Positions 1 through 8,775 of a stretch of DNA of 64,000 nt are shown piece by piece. The notes beneath the pieces are model-generated. The model was not told the DNA's origin, ran no database searches, and saw only the letters and a list, made by a program, of their open reading frames with translations. The stretch spans positions 558,001 to 622,000 of the forward strand of contig JACRNY010000001.1 in assembly GCA_016214695.1 (NCBI GenBank). The letters run 5' to 3'. Both the position numbers and the translations under genes were made by a program. This DNA comes from Nitrosomonadales bacterium (GTDB lineage Bacteria; Pseudomonadota; Gammaproteobacteria; Burkholderiales; Gallionellaceae). Every line of letters begins with the position of its first letter. Positions within the stretch are counted from its first letter, which is position 1.

Positions 1-333
1 ATACAACACGCCGTATTTCTTGCAGACACGCCCTTCGGTATCGGATAGCAGCTGCACCGAAAGTCCATATTTGTCGCGGAAAGTGGCATGACTGATGCAG
101 TCGTCACGACTGATTCCGACCACGATGGTGTCGTATTTGGCGAATTCCGCCTCATGGTCGCTGAATTCGTTCGCCTCCATCGTGCAGCCCGGCGTGTCGT
201 CCTTGGGGTAGAAATACAGCACCATCTGCTTGCCGAGTTGCGCACTCAAGCTGAACATATGCATGTCCGCGTCCGCCAGCTCGAATTGCGGCGCATCCGT
301 TCCGACCTGCAACTGCACAACTTGTAATGGCAT
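1..333 (-). CDS. bcp: Thioredoxin-dependent peroxiredoxin Bcp/PrxQ, 3' end cut by window edge
   Basis: Only the first 111 residues lie in the window. Bcp/PrxQ enzymes reduce H2O2 and organic hydroperoxides in the cytoplasm with thioredoxin as reductant. The peroxidatic motif YFYPKDDTPGC is visible with the catalytic cysteine at residue 50, followed by the family-typical EFSDH stretch. The cysteine five residues further on that serves as resolving residue in E. coli Bcp is absent here (asparagine at 55); other cysteines lie later in the protein. The ATG at 331-333 is chosen because AGGAGGG lies just upstream of it. The gene is divergent from roxA across about 75 bases, which must hold both promoters. 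The family call is secure; the C-terminus is unseen. Confidence 0.92.
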   Translation of the reverse strand, partial: MPLQVVQLQVGTDAPQFELADADMHMFSLSAQLGKQMVLYFYPKDDTPGCTMEANEFSDHEAEFAKYDTIVVGISRDDCISHATFRDKYGLSVQLLSDTEGRVCKKYGVLY

Positions 334-408
334 AGCGCCCTCCTGCCGGACCATTCTAACCGAGTTTCATTTTGCACCAAATGATTTTGCGGAGATTATA
401 ATCATCCA

Positions 409-1557
409 ATGAAAACCAAATCGACCCTGCTTGGCGGCCTGTCTGTCAACGAATTTCTGCGCGATTACTGGCAGAAGAAACCGCTGCTGATCCGCCAGGC
501 CATCCCCGGCTTCAAAGGGCTGCTCGATCCGCAGCAATTGATCGAACTGGCCTGTCGCGACGATGTGCAAGCGCGTCTGGTAACGAACCAGCGCAGCCGC
601 TGGGCATTGCGCAACGAACCGTTCGAACCCGCAGATTTCCGGGGGCTCTCGAAGAAGGGAAAATGGTCGGTGCTGGTGCAGGGCGTCAACCATTTCCTGC
701 CCGCGGCAGCGGAGCTGGTCAAGCAGTTCAACTTCATCCCGCACACGCGGCTGGATGACCTGATGGTGAGCTACGCCCCCAAAGGCGGCGGTGTGGGGCC
801 GCACTTCGATGCCTATGACGTTTTCCTGGTGCAAGGGCTCGGTCACCGGCGCTGGCAGATCTCTACCCAGAAGGACCAGACCCTGATCGAAGGCGCCCCT
901 CTGCGCCTGCTCAAGGATTTTCGCGTCGAACAGGAGTGGGTGCTGGAAGCTGGCGACATGCTCTACCTGCCGCCGCATTGTGCCCACAACGGTATCGCCG
1001 AAGACGACTGCATGACCTACTCCATCGGCTTCCGCACGCCGTGGTATCAGGAGCTGGCGGAACAGTTCCTCGTCTACCTGCAGGACCGCATCGAGATCGA
1101 CGGCACCTATGCCGATCCCGACCTGAAGACCCAGAAGCATCCCTCCGAGATCAGCACTGACATGCTGCATCAGGTGGCGCATGCGATCAGCAAGGTGCGC
1201 TGGGACGACGAGGATATCGCCAACTTCCTCGGCTGCTACCTTTCCGAACCGAAGCCCCATATCTACTTCGATGCACCAGCCAGAGCGCTATCCGAGACGC
1301 GTTTCGCGCAAGCGCTGCAGGCGCGCGGCGTGACGCTAGACCTCAAGACGCAGATGCTATGCAAGGACAGCACGATATTCATCAACGGCGATGCATACCC
1401 GGTCAGCAAGTCCGCTTTCCGCGTGCTGCGCGAACTGGCCGATGCACGCAAGATCGCCGGGGCGGACAAGCTGCCGCGCGAAGCCGCCGAACTGCTATAC
1501 CAATGGTATCGGGATGGTTATCTGAGTCCGACGACAAATATCGGGAGACGCACATGA
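409..1557 (+). CDS. roxA: Ribosomal protein L16 arginine 3-hydroxylase (JmjC/cupin oxygenase)
   Basis: A 382-aa Fe(II)/2-oxoglutarate oxygenase of the YcfD/RoxA family, which hydroxylates an arginine of ribosomal protein L16. The iron ligands are visible as HFD (H132, D134) in GPHFDAYDVFLVQ and a distal histidine in PPHCAHNG (H193). The N-terminal part (residues 10-120) matches the family pattern that starts with a WQKKPLLIRQA segment, and a winged-helix-like C-terminal region follows the cupin. Length is normal for the family. The stop overlaps the start of the next gene (ATGA), so the two are probably cotranscribed. The family assignment is firm; the substrate comes from family knowledge, not from this sequence. 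Confidence 0.93.
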   Translation: MKTKSTLLGGLSVNEFLRDYWQKKPLLIRQAIPGFKGLLDPQQLIELACRDDVQARLVTNQRSRWALRNEPFEPADFRGLSKKGKWSVLVQGVNHFLPAAAELVKQFNFIPHTRLDDLMVSYAPKGGGVGPHFDAYDVFLVQGLGHRRWQISTQKDQTLIEGAPLRLLKDFRVEQEWVLEAGDMLYLPPHCAHNGIAEDDCMTYSIGFRTPWYQELAEQFLVYLQDRIEIDGTYADPDLKTQKHPSEISTDMLHQVAHAISKVRWDDEDIANFLGCYLSEPKPHIYFDAPARALSETRFAQALQARGVTLDLKTQMLCKDSTIFINGDAYPVSKSAFRVLRELADARKIAGADKLPREAAELLYQWYRDGYLSPTTNIGRRT

Positions 1558-2045
1558 ATGACGACACCCTGCAACATACGCAGTTCGACGGTGTGGCGGA
1601 TTACATCACCGCACTGGATACAGTCTGTTCCGCAGCCCGGCACACCCTCAATATCTTCGAGAAGAATTTCGAGGACATCGGCTTCAACTCGGAAGCGCGG
1701 TTCGATAGCCTGCGTCACTTCCTGCTTGCCAACAGCGCCAACCGGTTGAATCTATTGGTACATGACCCGCAATACCTGACCCGCCGTTGCCCGCGCATGA
1801 TGGAATTGTTACGCCAGTTCGGACACAGCATGGCGATACATCAGACGCCGCAGAGTCTGCAGCACATCTCCGATCCCTTTGCTGTCGCCGATCACGATCA
1901 TTATGTCCGCCGCTACCACTTCGACGACACCCGTGGCCTGCTGGGCAAGAACGATCCCGAGGAGGCTCGCCGGCTAAATTCACGTTTTCTGGAAATGTGG
2001 GCTTCCTCGCATCCCTGCGCCTCAGGCACGACGCTCGGCCTGTAA
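1554..2045 (+). CDS. Uncharacterised 163-aa protein (DUF7931/PLD-like fold)
   Basis: Starts inside the stop of roxA (ATGA overlap), so translation is coupled. The 163-aa product has no signal peptide or membrane segment. It contains a histidine- and arginine-rich stretch around residues 115-135 (DPFAVADHDHYVRRYHF) and resembles small betaproteobacterial proteins with a phospholipase-D-like fold, often placed behind RoxA homologues. I see no HKD catalytic motif, so an enzymatic role is not supported. Function unknown; the family name is tentative. Confidence 0.75.
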   Translation: MNDDTLQHTQFDGVADYITALDTVCSAARHTLNIFEKNFEDIGFNSEARFDSLRHFLLANSANRLNLLVHDPQYLTRRCPRMMELLRQFGHSMAIHQTPQSLQHISDPFAVADHDHYVRRYHFDDTRGLLGKNDPEEARRLNSRFLEMWASSHPCASGTTLGL

Positions 2046-2180
2046 CCCAGAAGAGGGGTATGGTATTTTTCGAAGGACTTGCTAGAATGCCGCGTCTTTC
2101 GCAACGGGGGAGGCTGTGGCGAATGGATATGGATTAACTCAAACGCTCCCGTAACTTCACTAAACACTTAAGGAAATAAA

Positions 2181-2342
2181 ATGAAAAGCTCTGCTCTGAT
2201 CGCTGCCCTGTTGGCCCTGTCCCTGTCTGCTTGTGGTGAAAAGGCTGCCGCTCCTGCTGCTCCTGCCGCTGACGCTGCTGCTTCCGCACCGGCTGCTGCT
2301 GCCGCTTCCGCTCCTGCTGCTACCGAGCCGGCAACCAAGTAA
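2181..2342 (+). CDS. Small Ala/Pro-rich lipoprotein (53 aa)
   Basis: A 53-codon gene preceded by AGGAAATAAA seven bases before the ATG and followed by a strong rho-independent terminator, so it is a self-contained unit. Residues 1-15 are a lipoprotein signal (MKSSALIAALLALSLSAC) with a lipobox ending in Cys18. The rest is a low-complexity run of Ala and Pro (APAAPAADAAASAPAAAA) ending in EPATK. Such tiny alanine/proline-rich lipoproteins are common in betaproteobacteria and have no assigned biochemical role. The entire mature protein is flexible and probably tethered to the envelope. Confidence 0.8.
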   Translation: MKSSALIAALLALSLSACGEKAAAPAAPAADAAASAPAAAAASAPAATEPATK

Positions 2343-2361
2343 GCCAACCGGCTTGCAATTG

Positions 2362-2389
2362 AAAAAGCCGACGCAAGTCGGCTTTTTTA
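2362..2389 (+). terminator. Rho-independent terminator of the small lipoprotein gene
   Basis: A perfect 7-bp stem AGCCGAC/GTCGGCT with loop GCAA is followed by six T and preceded by five A. It lies 20 bases behind the lipoprotein stop and could also work for the convergent MBL gene on the other strand. Confidence 0.85.
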
Positions 2390-2408
2390 TTGCCCAACAA
2401 TTTTCTCA

Positions 2409-3173
2409 TCAGCCGATCTCGCGCCAGTCCAGCCCTTCAGCCTGAGTGGCCACCGCGACCCAACTCTCTTCACAACCCAGCGCCACGCTCAACGCACGCA
2501 CAGCCAGCTCGGGCAGATTGTTCCTGCTACTCAAGTGTGCCGCGACGATGTGTTGCAAACGCGAGCTATCCAGACGTCCAAGCAAGCCCGCCGCATCCTC
2601 ATTGTTCAAGTGCCCGAAGCGCCCGCCGACCCTTTGCTTCAAACGCCACGGGTAATCACCATCCGCCAGCATGCCGGCATCATGGTTGCATTCCAGCACC
2701 AGAGCATCGCAGCCGCTCAGGGTCGTTTCGATATGCGGCGTGACATGCCCGGCATCGGTCAGCACACCCAGGCGTTTCGCGCCGTCTGTAAATACGAACT
2801 GCACAGGCTCGGCCGCATCATGCGGAACCGGGTACGGTTGCAACTGCACATCACCGATAGCGAAGACATCGTGGATGTCGATCTCGGTGACAGACAGTTC
2901 GGCGAACGCGGCACTTTGCGCCCGCAGGGTTCCGTGCGAAAGCCAGACAGGGATGGAGAATCTGCGTGCCAGTTTCGCGACACCGGAGATATGGTCGCCG
3001 TGCTCGTGCGTCACGACGATGCCATGCAATGATTCAGGGGGGAGACCGATGCGAGTCAGCCGTGCAAGCGTCTCGCTCAGGGAAAATCCGCAATCCAGCA
3101 AGACAGAGGTTCGGCCCGCCTGGACAACAAGGGCGTTCCCCTCGCTGCCGCTACCGAGCAGGGCAAAACGCAT
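2409..3173 (-). CDS. MBL-fold metallo-hydrolase (YycJ/WalJ-like)
   Basis: A 254-aa single-domain metallo-beta-lactamase-fold hydrolase. The signature THEHGDH is at residues 55-61, the N-terminus MRFALLGSGSEGNA is typical of the YycJ/WalJ group, and further metal ligands are visible in LTDAGHVT and LECNHD. Proteins of this group act as 5'-3' exonucleases or phosphodiesterases in some bacteria; the substrate here is unknown. It lies 8 bases downstream of bamC and forms the end of a dapA-bamC-MBL operon, an arrangement common in betaproteobacteria. Family firm, function inferred. Confidence 0.88.
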   Translation of the reverse strand: MRFALLGSGSEGNALVVQAGRTSVLLDCGFSLSETLARLTRIGLPPESLHGIVVTHEHGDHISGVAKLARRFSIPVWLSHGTLRAQSAAFAELSVTEIDIHDVFAIGDVQLQPYPVPHDAAEPVQFVFTDGAKRLGVLTDAGHVTPHIETTLSGCDALVLECNHDAGMLADGDYPWRLKQRVGGRFGHLNNEDAAGLLGRLDSSRLQHIVAAHLSSRNNLPELAVRALSVALGCEESWVAVATQAEGLDWREIG

Positions 3174-3181
3174 CGCCGCGA

Positions 3182-3787
3182 TTATTTATCCAGATTCTGA
3201 TAGATGGTTTCGACCAGGCGCGCGGTCTCGGCGCTGCTCTTGCCGTCCGCATCCACGACAGAGACCTCACTGCCTTCGGAGCTCTCGCGGATCACGACCT
3301 GCAGATCCGGCTGTTTTTTCTTGTCCTTGTCCGGTGCTGCAGCGATGAAGTAGATGCCTTTGCTTCTGTCCTTGTCTGTCGCCGCGATGCGCGCGTTCTC
3401 CAGTGCAAGGCCGATCTTGCGCCAGCTGCGGTCGAACGGCTCCCCCAGCAGAATGATCTTGACGCCATTGCGGTCCTGCAGCCTGGCAGCAGACGCCGGC
3501 ACGGGATTGGTCGCCGCGGGAGCGCTCGCCGGCGCCACGCACGGTTGCTCAGGAGCCTTCCTCGCATAATCCGAATAGTTTGCGACCTTCTCGCCGTCAG
3601 TGCCGGGGATGGTGTAGCGTTGCTCGGTCTCGGGCACCGTCAGGTCGGGAGGGACCTCCAATGCAGGAGCCTGTATCGCACCGGCCTTGTAATCCACCTG
3701 CTTGCGCTCGAAGATGCTGCACCCGGCCAACAGCGAAACGGCAACCAATCCCACTGCGATGTTCCTGACTTGCATGACTGCTCCCAT
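3182..3787 (-). CDS. bamC: Outer membrane protein assembly lipoprotein BamC (NlpB/DapX), short form
   Basis: A 201-aa lipoprotein of the BamABCDE outer-membrane protein insertion machine. The signal [19 protein letters not shown] ends in the lipobox LLAGC. The mature part begins with a Lys/Pro-rich unstructured segment containing the family-typical PPDLTVPE motif. It then has one helix-grip domain (about residues 90-200) with GEPFDRSWRKIGLAL. The E. coli protein is about 344 aa with two helix-grip domains; the betaproteobacterial form is shorter. The start ATG overlaps the dapA stop (TGATG); a second in-frame ATG at 3775 with GGGAG in front is an alternative start. It is the middle gene of dapA-bamC-MBL. 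Confidence 0.88.
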   Translation of the reverse strand: MGAVMQVRNIAVGLVAVSLLAGCSIFERKQVDYKAGAIQAPALEVPPDLTVPETEQRYTIPGTDGEKVANYSDYARKAPEQPCVAPASAPAATNPVPASAARLQDRNGVKIILLGEPFDRSWRKIGLALENARIAATDKDRSKGIYFIAAAPDKDKKKQPDLQVVIRESSEGSEVSVVDADGKSSAETARLVETIYQNLDK

Positions 3788-4674
3788 CAAATGACTCCTG
3801 CCTGACGCATTGCTGCTTCCACCACCGGCTGCGCACCTGGCGTAAGCGGCGTCAGCGGCAGACGTATGTTGTTCTTGATCTTGCCCATGCGCGCCACCGC
3901 CCATTTCACCGGGATAGGATTGGCTTCGACGAACAGATTGCGATGCAGCCCGAGCAGACGGTAGTTGATCTCGCGCGCTTTGGCCACTTCGCCGTTCAGG
4001 GCTGCCGCGCACATCTCGTGCATCAGCTTCGGCGCGACGTTGGCCGTCACCGAGATCGTACCCACCGCGCCGAGCAACATCAACGCCAGCGTGCTGGCAT
4101 CGTCGCCGCTGTACACGGCGAAATCCTTGGGCGCGCGCTGCAACAGGTCACTGCCGCGGTCGATACCGCCGGTCGCATCCTTGATGCCGACGATGTTCCT
4201 GATCTGCGCCAGTCGCAGCACGGTATCGTTGCTCATGTCGGTACCGGTACGACCCGGTACGTTGTACAGGATGTGCGGCATGTCCACCGCCTCGGCGATC
4301 GCCTTGAAGTGCAGGTACAGGCCTTCCTGCGTGGGCTTGTTGTAATAAGGCACCACCGTCAGCGAGGCGTCAGCACCGGCCTTCTTCGAGAACGAAGCCA
4401 GCTCGATGGCTTCCCGGGTCGAATTCGCGCCCGTGCCGGCGATGATGGGAATACGCCTGGCCGCATGCTTCACCGCCTCGGCGATAAGCAACTCATGCTC
4501 TTCCACGTTCACAGTAGGGGATTCGCCGGTCGTGCCGACCACCACGATGGCATCGGTGCCTTCGGCAATATGGAAATCGATCAGCGCGCGGAAGGCCGCC
4601 AGGTCCAAGCTGCCATCCTCATGCATCGGCGTGACGATCGCTACGATACTTCCCTTGATCATGTTCGCTGCCAC
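3787..4674 (-). CDS. dapA: 4-hydroxy-tetrahydrodipicolinate synthase
   Basis: A 295-aa (beta/alpha)8 aldolase that condenses pyruvate with aspartate semialdehyde, the first committed step of lysine and meso-diaminopimelate synthesis. The Schiff-base lysine is K165 in [10 protein letters not shown], the proton-relay tyrosine is Y137 in YNVPGRTG, and GTTGESPT binds pyruvate. Length is normal. A second start at the methionine in MIKGS, four codons in, is possible. It heads the dapA-bamC-MBL operon and is divergent from feoA. The lysine biosynthetic role is established for this family. Confidence 0.95.
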   Translation of the reverse strand: MAANMIKGSIVAIVTPMHEDGSLDLAAFRALIDFHIAEGTDAIVVVGTTGESPTVNVEEHELLIAEAVKHAARRIPIIAGTGANSTREAIELASFSKKAGADASLTVVPYYNKPTQEGLYLHFKAIAEAVDMPHILYNVPGRTGTDMSNDTVLRLAQIRNIVGIKDATGGIDRGSDLLQRAPKDFAVYSGDDASTLALMLLGAVGTISVTANVAPKLMHEMCAAALNGEVAKAREINYRLLGLHRNLFVEANPIPVKWAVARMGKIKNNIRLPLTPLTPGAQPVVEAAMRQAGVI

Positions 4675-4770
4675 AAAAATAAAGGCCGCATTCTACCCCA
4701 TTCGCATGCGGTTACGCGACAAGAGCGCCGGCGCTGTGAAATAATGCCGGCAACTGGAATCTTCGCGAAC

Positions 4771-5004
4771 ATGCCCTCAATCACCCTGGCCCAACTGCAT
4801 CCCGGCGACACCGCCACCATCGTCGCCATCCACGCCGAAGAAGCGTTGCATCAGCGACTGCTGGCGCTCGGGTTCCGCAGCGGCAAACAGATCGAGCTGA
4901 TCCGCAAGGCCAGTTTCTCCGGCCCGCTACAGGTCCGCATCGGAACCACTGACATCCTGCTGCGGCGCAACGAAGCCGCAAAGATCACGGTGTGCAAAGC
5001 ATGA
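4771..5004 (+). CDS. feoA: Ferrous iron transport protein FeoA
   Basis: A 77-aa SH3-like cytoplasmic protein with the FeoA core pattern LHPGDTATIV, a mid-protein LLALGFRSGKQIELI and C-terminal LRRNEAAKITV. FeoA works with FeoB in Fe(II) uptake. No strong ribosome binding site precedes the ATG at 4771; an in-frame ATG at 4744 would add nine residues. The stop overlaps the start of feoB. The roughly 95 bases between dapA and feoA must hold both divergent promoters; I could not recognise a convincing Fur box there. For an iron-oxidising or iron-rich lifestyle the system would be expected, but that is inference. Confidence 0.9.
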   Translation: MPSITLAQLHPGDTATIVAIHAEEALHQRLLALGFRSGKQIELIRKASFSGPLQVRIGTTDILLRRNEAAKITVCKA

Positions 5005-6788
5005 AACGAATCGCCTTATTGGGCATGCCCAACACCGGCAAGTCCACCCTGTTCAACCGCATGACCGGGGGCGCCGCACGCGTGGGCAACTGGCCGGGCA
5101 TCACCGTCGAACTGCTCAGTGGCAGGATCCTGCTCGGCTCCGACATGGTGGAAATCATCGACCTGCCCGGCATCTACGACCTGCACGGCTTCTCCGACGA
5201 CGAACAGGTGGTGCGCCACTTCCTGCACGACAACGTGCCCGATCTGGCATTGGTCATCCTCAACGCCACCCAGATCGAACGCCAGATGAGCCTGCTGCTG
5301 CAACTCAAGCGGCTCAACATGAACGTCGTGGTACTGCTCAACATGGCCGACGAAGCGAAGAAGTACGGCATCACCATCGACAGCAGGAAGATGACGGAAC
5401 TGCTGGACATGCCGATCTTCCTGCTCAGCGGCAAATACGGCACCGGCTATCAGGAAGCGCTGCAGGCCATCACCAAGGCCCTGCGCTATCCCACCCCCGG
5501 CATGGCGGAACAGTTGCGCAGTCAGCTGGAAGAGGACGAACATATCGAATCCGAGATGGCGCGCGTGCTGAAACATGCCGTACAGGTGCCCGCGCAATTG
5601 CCGGAGAACCTCACCGACAAACTGGACCGGGTGATGCTGCACCCGTGGCTGGGACTGCCCCTGTTCTTCGGCATCATGTATCTGCTGTTCCAGGCCATCT
5701 TCCTGCTCGGACAACCGCTGCAAGGCTGGGTGGGCGACTCTCTGGGCTGGCTGCGCGAAACAGCGCTCGATCCGGCGTTTGCCGGGGCTCCTGCCTGGCT
5801 TTCCGGACTGCTGCTGGATGGCGCATACAACGGCGTGGCGACCGTCGCCGCTTTCGTACCCATCATCATCCTGTTCTTCCTGTTCATGGCCATGGTGGAG
5901 GACAGCGGCTATCTCTCGCGCGCCGCATTCCTGATGGATGCGCTGATGGCAAAGATGGGACTGGACGGCCGCGGTTTCGTGATGCTGCTGATGGGCTTCG
6001 GCTGCAACGTGCCGGCGCTGATGGGCACGCGGGTGATGCGTTCGCGTTCCTTGCGCCTGCTCACCATGCTGGTGATCCCGTTCTCGCTGTGCTCGGCACG
6101 CCTGCAGGTGTTCGTATTCATCACTGCCGCACTGTTCTCGCCAAAAGCTGCCCCGCTGGTACTGTTCAGCCTGTATCTGTTCAGCTTCGCTGCCGCCATC
6201 GTCACCGCCCTGCTGTTCAGGAAGAGCTTCCAGAACAACGAACCCTTCGTGCTGGAACTGCCGCCGTATCGCTTCCCCACCGTCCGCCAGATGCTGCTGC
6301 GCGGCTGGCTCGAAGTGAAGCATTTCCTGCGTCGCGCGACCCAGTTCATCGTCGCCGGCGTCATCCTAGTATGGCTACTGACACACCTGCCCGCATCCGC
6401 GATTCCGGCCAGCGCCGATACCCTTGCGGGGATGATCGGCAGCGCATTGCATCCGGTCTTCGCCCCGATCGGCATCAACGAACAGCTCACCATCGCGCTG
6501 ATCTTCGGCTTCGTCGCCAAGGAGATCGTCATCGGCTCGCTCGCCGTCATCTACGGGCTGAGCGGGGATGCGCTGGGAACTGCGCTGGGACAACAGCTGG
6601 ATTGGGTGCAGGCTTACAGCTTCATGCTGTTCACCCTGATCTACACCCCCTGCCTCTCCGCCATCGCCACCTTGCGCAGTGAAGCAAAGAACCTGCGCTA
6701 CACGCTGTTCGCTCTCTCGTGGTCGCTGGTGTTGGCCTGGGGGGTCAGTTTCGTGTTCTATCAGGGGGCACGGGCTTTGGGGTATTGA
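5001..6788 (+). CDS. feoB: Ferrous iron transporter FeoB (GTPase-permease)
   Basis: A 595-aa inner-membrane Fe(II) permease. The N-terminal G domain shows G1 GMPNTGKS (residues 8-15), the switch region NWPGITVE, G3 DLPG and G4 NMADE (in place of NxxD variants), followed by a helical spacer. The C-terminal half carries the Gate and core helices, with LMGFGCNVPAL and the cysteine-containing SLCSARL. The ATG at 5001 overlaps the feoA stop; a GTG three codons upstream is less likely. The protein is shorter than E. coli FeoB (773 aa), as in many betaproteobacteria, and no feoC follows. Confidence 0.95.
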   Translation: MKRIALLGMPNTGKSTLFNRMTGGAARVGNWPGITVELLSGRILLGSDMVEIIDLPGIYDLHGFSDDEQVVRHFLHDNVPDLALVILNATQIERQMSLLLQLKRLNMNVVVLLNMADEAKKYGITIDSRKMTELLDMPIFLLSGKYGTGYQEALQAITKALRYPTPGMAEQLRSQLEEDEHIESEMARVLKHAVQVPAQLPENLTDKLDRVMLHPWLGLPLFFGIMYLLFQAIFLLGQPLQGWVGDSLGWLRETALDPAFAGAPAWLSGLLLDGAYNGVATVAAFVPIIILFFLFMAMVEDSGYLSRAAFLMDALMAKMGLDGRGFVMLLMGFGCNVPALMGTRVMRSRSLRLLTMLVIPFSLCSARLQVFVFITAALFSPKAAPLVLFSLYLFSFAAAIVTALLFRKSFQNNEPFVLELPPYRFPTVRQMLLRGWLEVKHFLRRATQFIVAGVILVWLLTHLPASAIPASADTLAGMIGSALHPVFAPIGINEQLTIALIFGFVAKEIVIGSLAVIYGLSGDALGTALGQQLDWVQAYSFMLFTLIYTPCLSAIATLRSEAKNLRYTLFALSWSLVLAWGVSFVFYQGARALGY

Positions 6789-6823
6789 GGATCGGCCCCT
6801 CGGGCGAGGGGCCGGCAAACAGA

Positions 6824-7123
6824 TTATTCTTTCCAGGCCTTGTCGAGCAGTTCCTGAGCCCTGAGGAGTTTTGCGTTGGCCTCGTCCAGCTTCTTCTTTG
6901 AGGCTTCCGTCTTCTGCCGGTCTTCACTCAGGCGCTTCTGTGCATCTGCCAGGCGCTTCTCGGAATCGGCCACCTGCTCCAGGTTGGCTTTGTGTTCCTT
7001 GTCGGCTTTCTCCTGATTCTCACGCGCATATTCCACGCCGACCTGCTGCGCCGAGACGTCTTTGGCCTGCGCCAGGGACGTCAGCGAAGCGAACAGCACG
7101 AGAATCAACCCTGTCTTCAGCAT
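6824..7123 (-). CDS. Periplasmic coiled-coil protein, uncharacterised
   Basis: A 99-aa secreted protein: a signal peptide (MLKTGLILVLFASLTSLAQA) followed by an almost continuous charged helix (residues 30-99) rich in Glu, Lys and Ala, with heptad-like leucines. I do not recognise a named family. It starts 16 bases after the stop of the YfaZ-like gene on the same strand, so the two probably form one transcript and may both act in the outer envelope. The ATG at 7121-7123 is preferred over an upstream in-frame start because it places the signal peptide at the N-terminus. Confidence 0.7.
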   Translation of the reverse strand: MLKTGLILVLFASLTSLAQAKDVSAQQVGVEYARENQEKADKEHKANLEQVADSEKRLADAQKRLSEDRQKTEASKKKLDEANAKLLRAQELLDKAWKE

Positions 7124-7139
7124 GGCGTTGTTCCGCGCT

Positions 7140-7706
7140 TCAGAAGGAGAGCTGCACACCGATATGCGGACCATTGATCAGCACCGCATCGGCGCCGGTG
7201 CTCTTCATGTTGAACAGGGTCTTGCGATATCCGGCATAGACCTGCACTTGCGGGGAAACCGAGAATTCCGCGCGTGCGCCGTACTGCTGGTAACGGTTGG
7301 CATCGCCAAAAGTGATGATCTTGGGAGCCAGATAGACCTCGCCGGCGAAGGCCACGCGGCGCTCTGCCGGCAACTCATAACGAACCTGGACGCCAAGCGC
7401 GACTGCGGAGGCATTCTGCCGGGCCGGCGTCTCCTTGATGGTCGCTGCAACCACTTTGCCGCCGACGCCGATGGTCAGTCCGGGAACGTTCATCTCGTCG
7501 TTCGCCACCAGCAGTCCGACACCGCCAACGATGCTGTTCACATCGTTGTACATCAATTCGGCATAGACCTCCGACTTTCCGGCGAGGCCGCTGGCCACAC
7601 CGTACTTGAACTGGGCGGTCGTGTCGCTCAAACCCACATCCAGCGTATCCGCCGCAGCAACTGTAGTCACAGACATCAAAGAGATTGCAAGGATTTTACG
7701 CAACAT
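7140..7706 (-). CDS. YfaZ-like outer-membrane beta-barrel protein
   Basis: A 188-aa protein with a signal peptide (MLRKILAISLMSVTTVAAA). The mature part is made of alternating-residue beta strands (YGVASGLAGKSEVYAEL, YQQYGARAEFSV) and ends in phenylalanine (GVQLSF), as expected for a BamA-inserted outer-membrane barrel. The overall pattern fits the YfaZ family of small barrels, whose function is unknown. First gene of a two-gene unit with the coiled-coil protein downstream; tRNA-Ser lies just upstream on the same strand. Confidence 0.78.
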   Translation of the reverse strand: MLRKILAISLMSVTTVAAADTLDVGLSDTTAQFKYGVASGLAGKSEVYAELMYNDVNSIVGGVGLLVANDEMNVPGLTIGVGGKVVAATIKETPARQNASAVALGVQVRYELPAERRVAFAGEVYLAPKIITFGDANRYQQYGARAEFSVSPQVQVYAGYRKTLFNMKSTGADAVLINGPHIGVQLSF

Positions 7707-7742
7707 TATTCACTCCTGAACGATTGCAAATTGATTCGATCT

Positions 7743-7832
7743 TGGCGGAGGCGGTGAGATTCGAACTCACGAAGGACTCTCATCCTCGCTAGTTTTCAAG
7801 ACTAGTGCCTTCAACCACTCGGCCACACCTCC
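7743..7832 (-). tRNA. tRNA-Ser (anticodon UGA)
   Basis: On the minus strand the acceptor stem GGAGGTG pairs with CGCCTCC, followed by a G discriminator and an encoded CCA. The anticodon loop CTTGAAA gives UGA, reading UCA serine codons. The long variable arm of about 20 bases and the T loop GTTCGAATC are both visible. Length is 90 nt with CCA. No sign of an integrated element using this gene as attachment site. Confidence 0.96.
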
Positions 7833-8017
7833 CAACAGGCCATGAGGCGCGAACATATGGCGCTGATACCGCCGAATAGTTCCCCCAGGCACTTCCCAAC
7901 GCCGCGCATGATACCTGAAATACCCCATGCCCCCAACGGGCAAGGTTGCAACTTTTACACTGCTTCTGTAGTCTCACGCCCGTCACTTGAAAAGACCCGT
8001 TTTCTCCGGAGGAAACC

Positions 8018-8707
8018 ATGCAATACCAGACCCAAACTGCAACACAGACCCCGGCACTGGCCGCCGAACAGAACAAAGTCCTGCGCAACACCTACATGAT
8101 GCTGGCACTGACCATGATCCCGACCGTCATCGGCGCGCTCATCGGTACATCGCTGAACCTTTCATTCATGGCTGAACATCCGATCATGTCGTCGCTGCTG
8201 ATGTTCGGCGTGATGATGGGCATGCTGTTCGCCGTCGCCGCCCTGCGCAACAGCGTGTGGGGCATCGTCGCCCTGCTCGGTTTCACTTTCGTCGCCGGCG
8301 TGTTTCTCGGCCCCATCCTGCAAGTCGCCCTGCACCTGAAGAACGGCGCCGAACTGATCGGCCTGGCCGCAGGCGGCACCGGCGTCATCTTCTTCACGCT
8401 GGCCACTATTGCCACTGTGACCAAGAAGGATTTCAGCTTCATGGGCAAGTTCCTGTTCATCGGCCTGGTCCTGCTGATCGTCGCCTCTCTGGCCAATATC
8501 TTCTTCCAGATCCCCGCGCTGTCGCTGACCATCTCCGCGATCGCCGTGATGATCTTCTCCGCCTACATCCTCTACGACGTCAGCCAGATCGTGCATGGCG
8601 GCGAGACCAACTATGTGATGGCGACGCTGGGCCTGTATCTGGACATCTACAACCTGTTCATCCACCTGTTGAACCTGTTGATGGCATTCAGCGGCGAACG
8701 CGAATAG
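8018..8707 (+). CDS. Bax inhibitor-1/YccA family membrane protein
   Basis: A 229-aa protein with a short soluble N-terminus and seven hydrophobic segments. It has the family-typical NTYMMLALTMIPTVIGA start of TM1 and the conserved C-terminal ASAYILYDVSQIVHGG-like segment (about residues 184-200), whose aspartate is part of the proposed di-aspartate pH sensor of BI-1 proteins. Members act as pH-sensitive calcium leak channels or modulate FtsH-type proteases. GGAGGAAACC precedes the ATG and a terminator follows the stop. Family firm, cellular role inferred. Confidence 0.9.
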   Translation: MQYQTQTATQTPALAAEQNKVLRNTYMMLALTMIPTVIGALIGTSLNLSFMAEHPIMSSLLMFGVMMGMLFAVAALRNSVWGIVALLGFTFVAGVFLGPILQVALHLKNGAELIGLAAGGTGVIFFTLATIATVTKKDFSFMGKFLFIGLVLLIVASLANIFFQIPALSLTISAIAVMIFSAYILYDVSQIVHGGETNYVMATLGLYLDIYNLFIHLLNLLMAFSGERE

Positions 8708-8726
8708 TCGCCTCGCATGACAACAA

Positions 8727-8752
8727 AAAAAGGCGGCCACGGCCGCCTTTTT
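8727..8752 (+). terminator. Rho-independent terminator after the BI-1 gene
   Basis: Stem AGGCGGC/GCCGCCT with loop CACG, preceded by seven A and followed by five T; works in both directions. It separates the BI-1 gene from the HopJ-type gene. Confidence 0.85.
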
Positions 8753-8775
8753 ACATCCCCACCGGAAATACACCC

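Noticed and set aside
367-1260. Long minus-strand open frame opposite roxA
   Set aside because: It is antisense to the well-supported roxA gene and has no recognisable domain; GC-rich codons create such shadows.
4675-4770. Fur box in front of feoAB
   Set aside because: No stretch resembles GATAATGATAATCATTATC closely enough to be reported.
3943-5004. 353-codon frame running into feoA
   Set aside because: The upstream 275 codons are antisense to dapA; only the last 77 match FeoA, so the start was moved to 4771.
5016-6323. 435-codon minus-strand frame opposite feoB
   Set aside because: His/Gln-rich shadow of feoB with no family pattern and no ribosome binding site.
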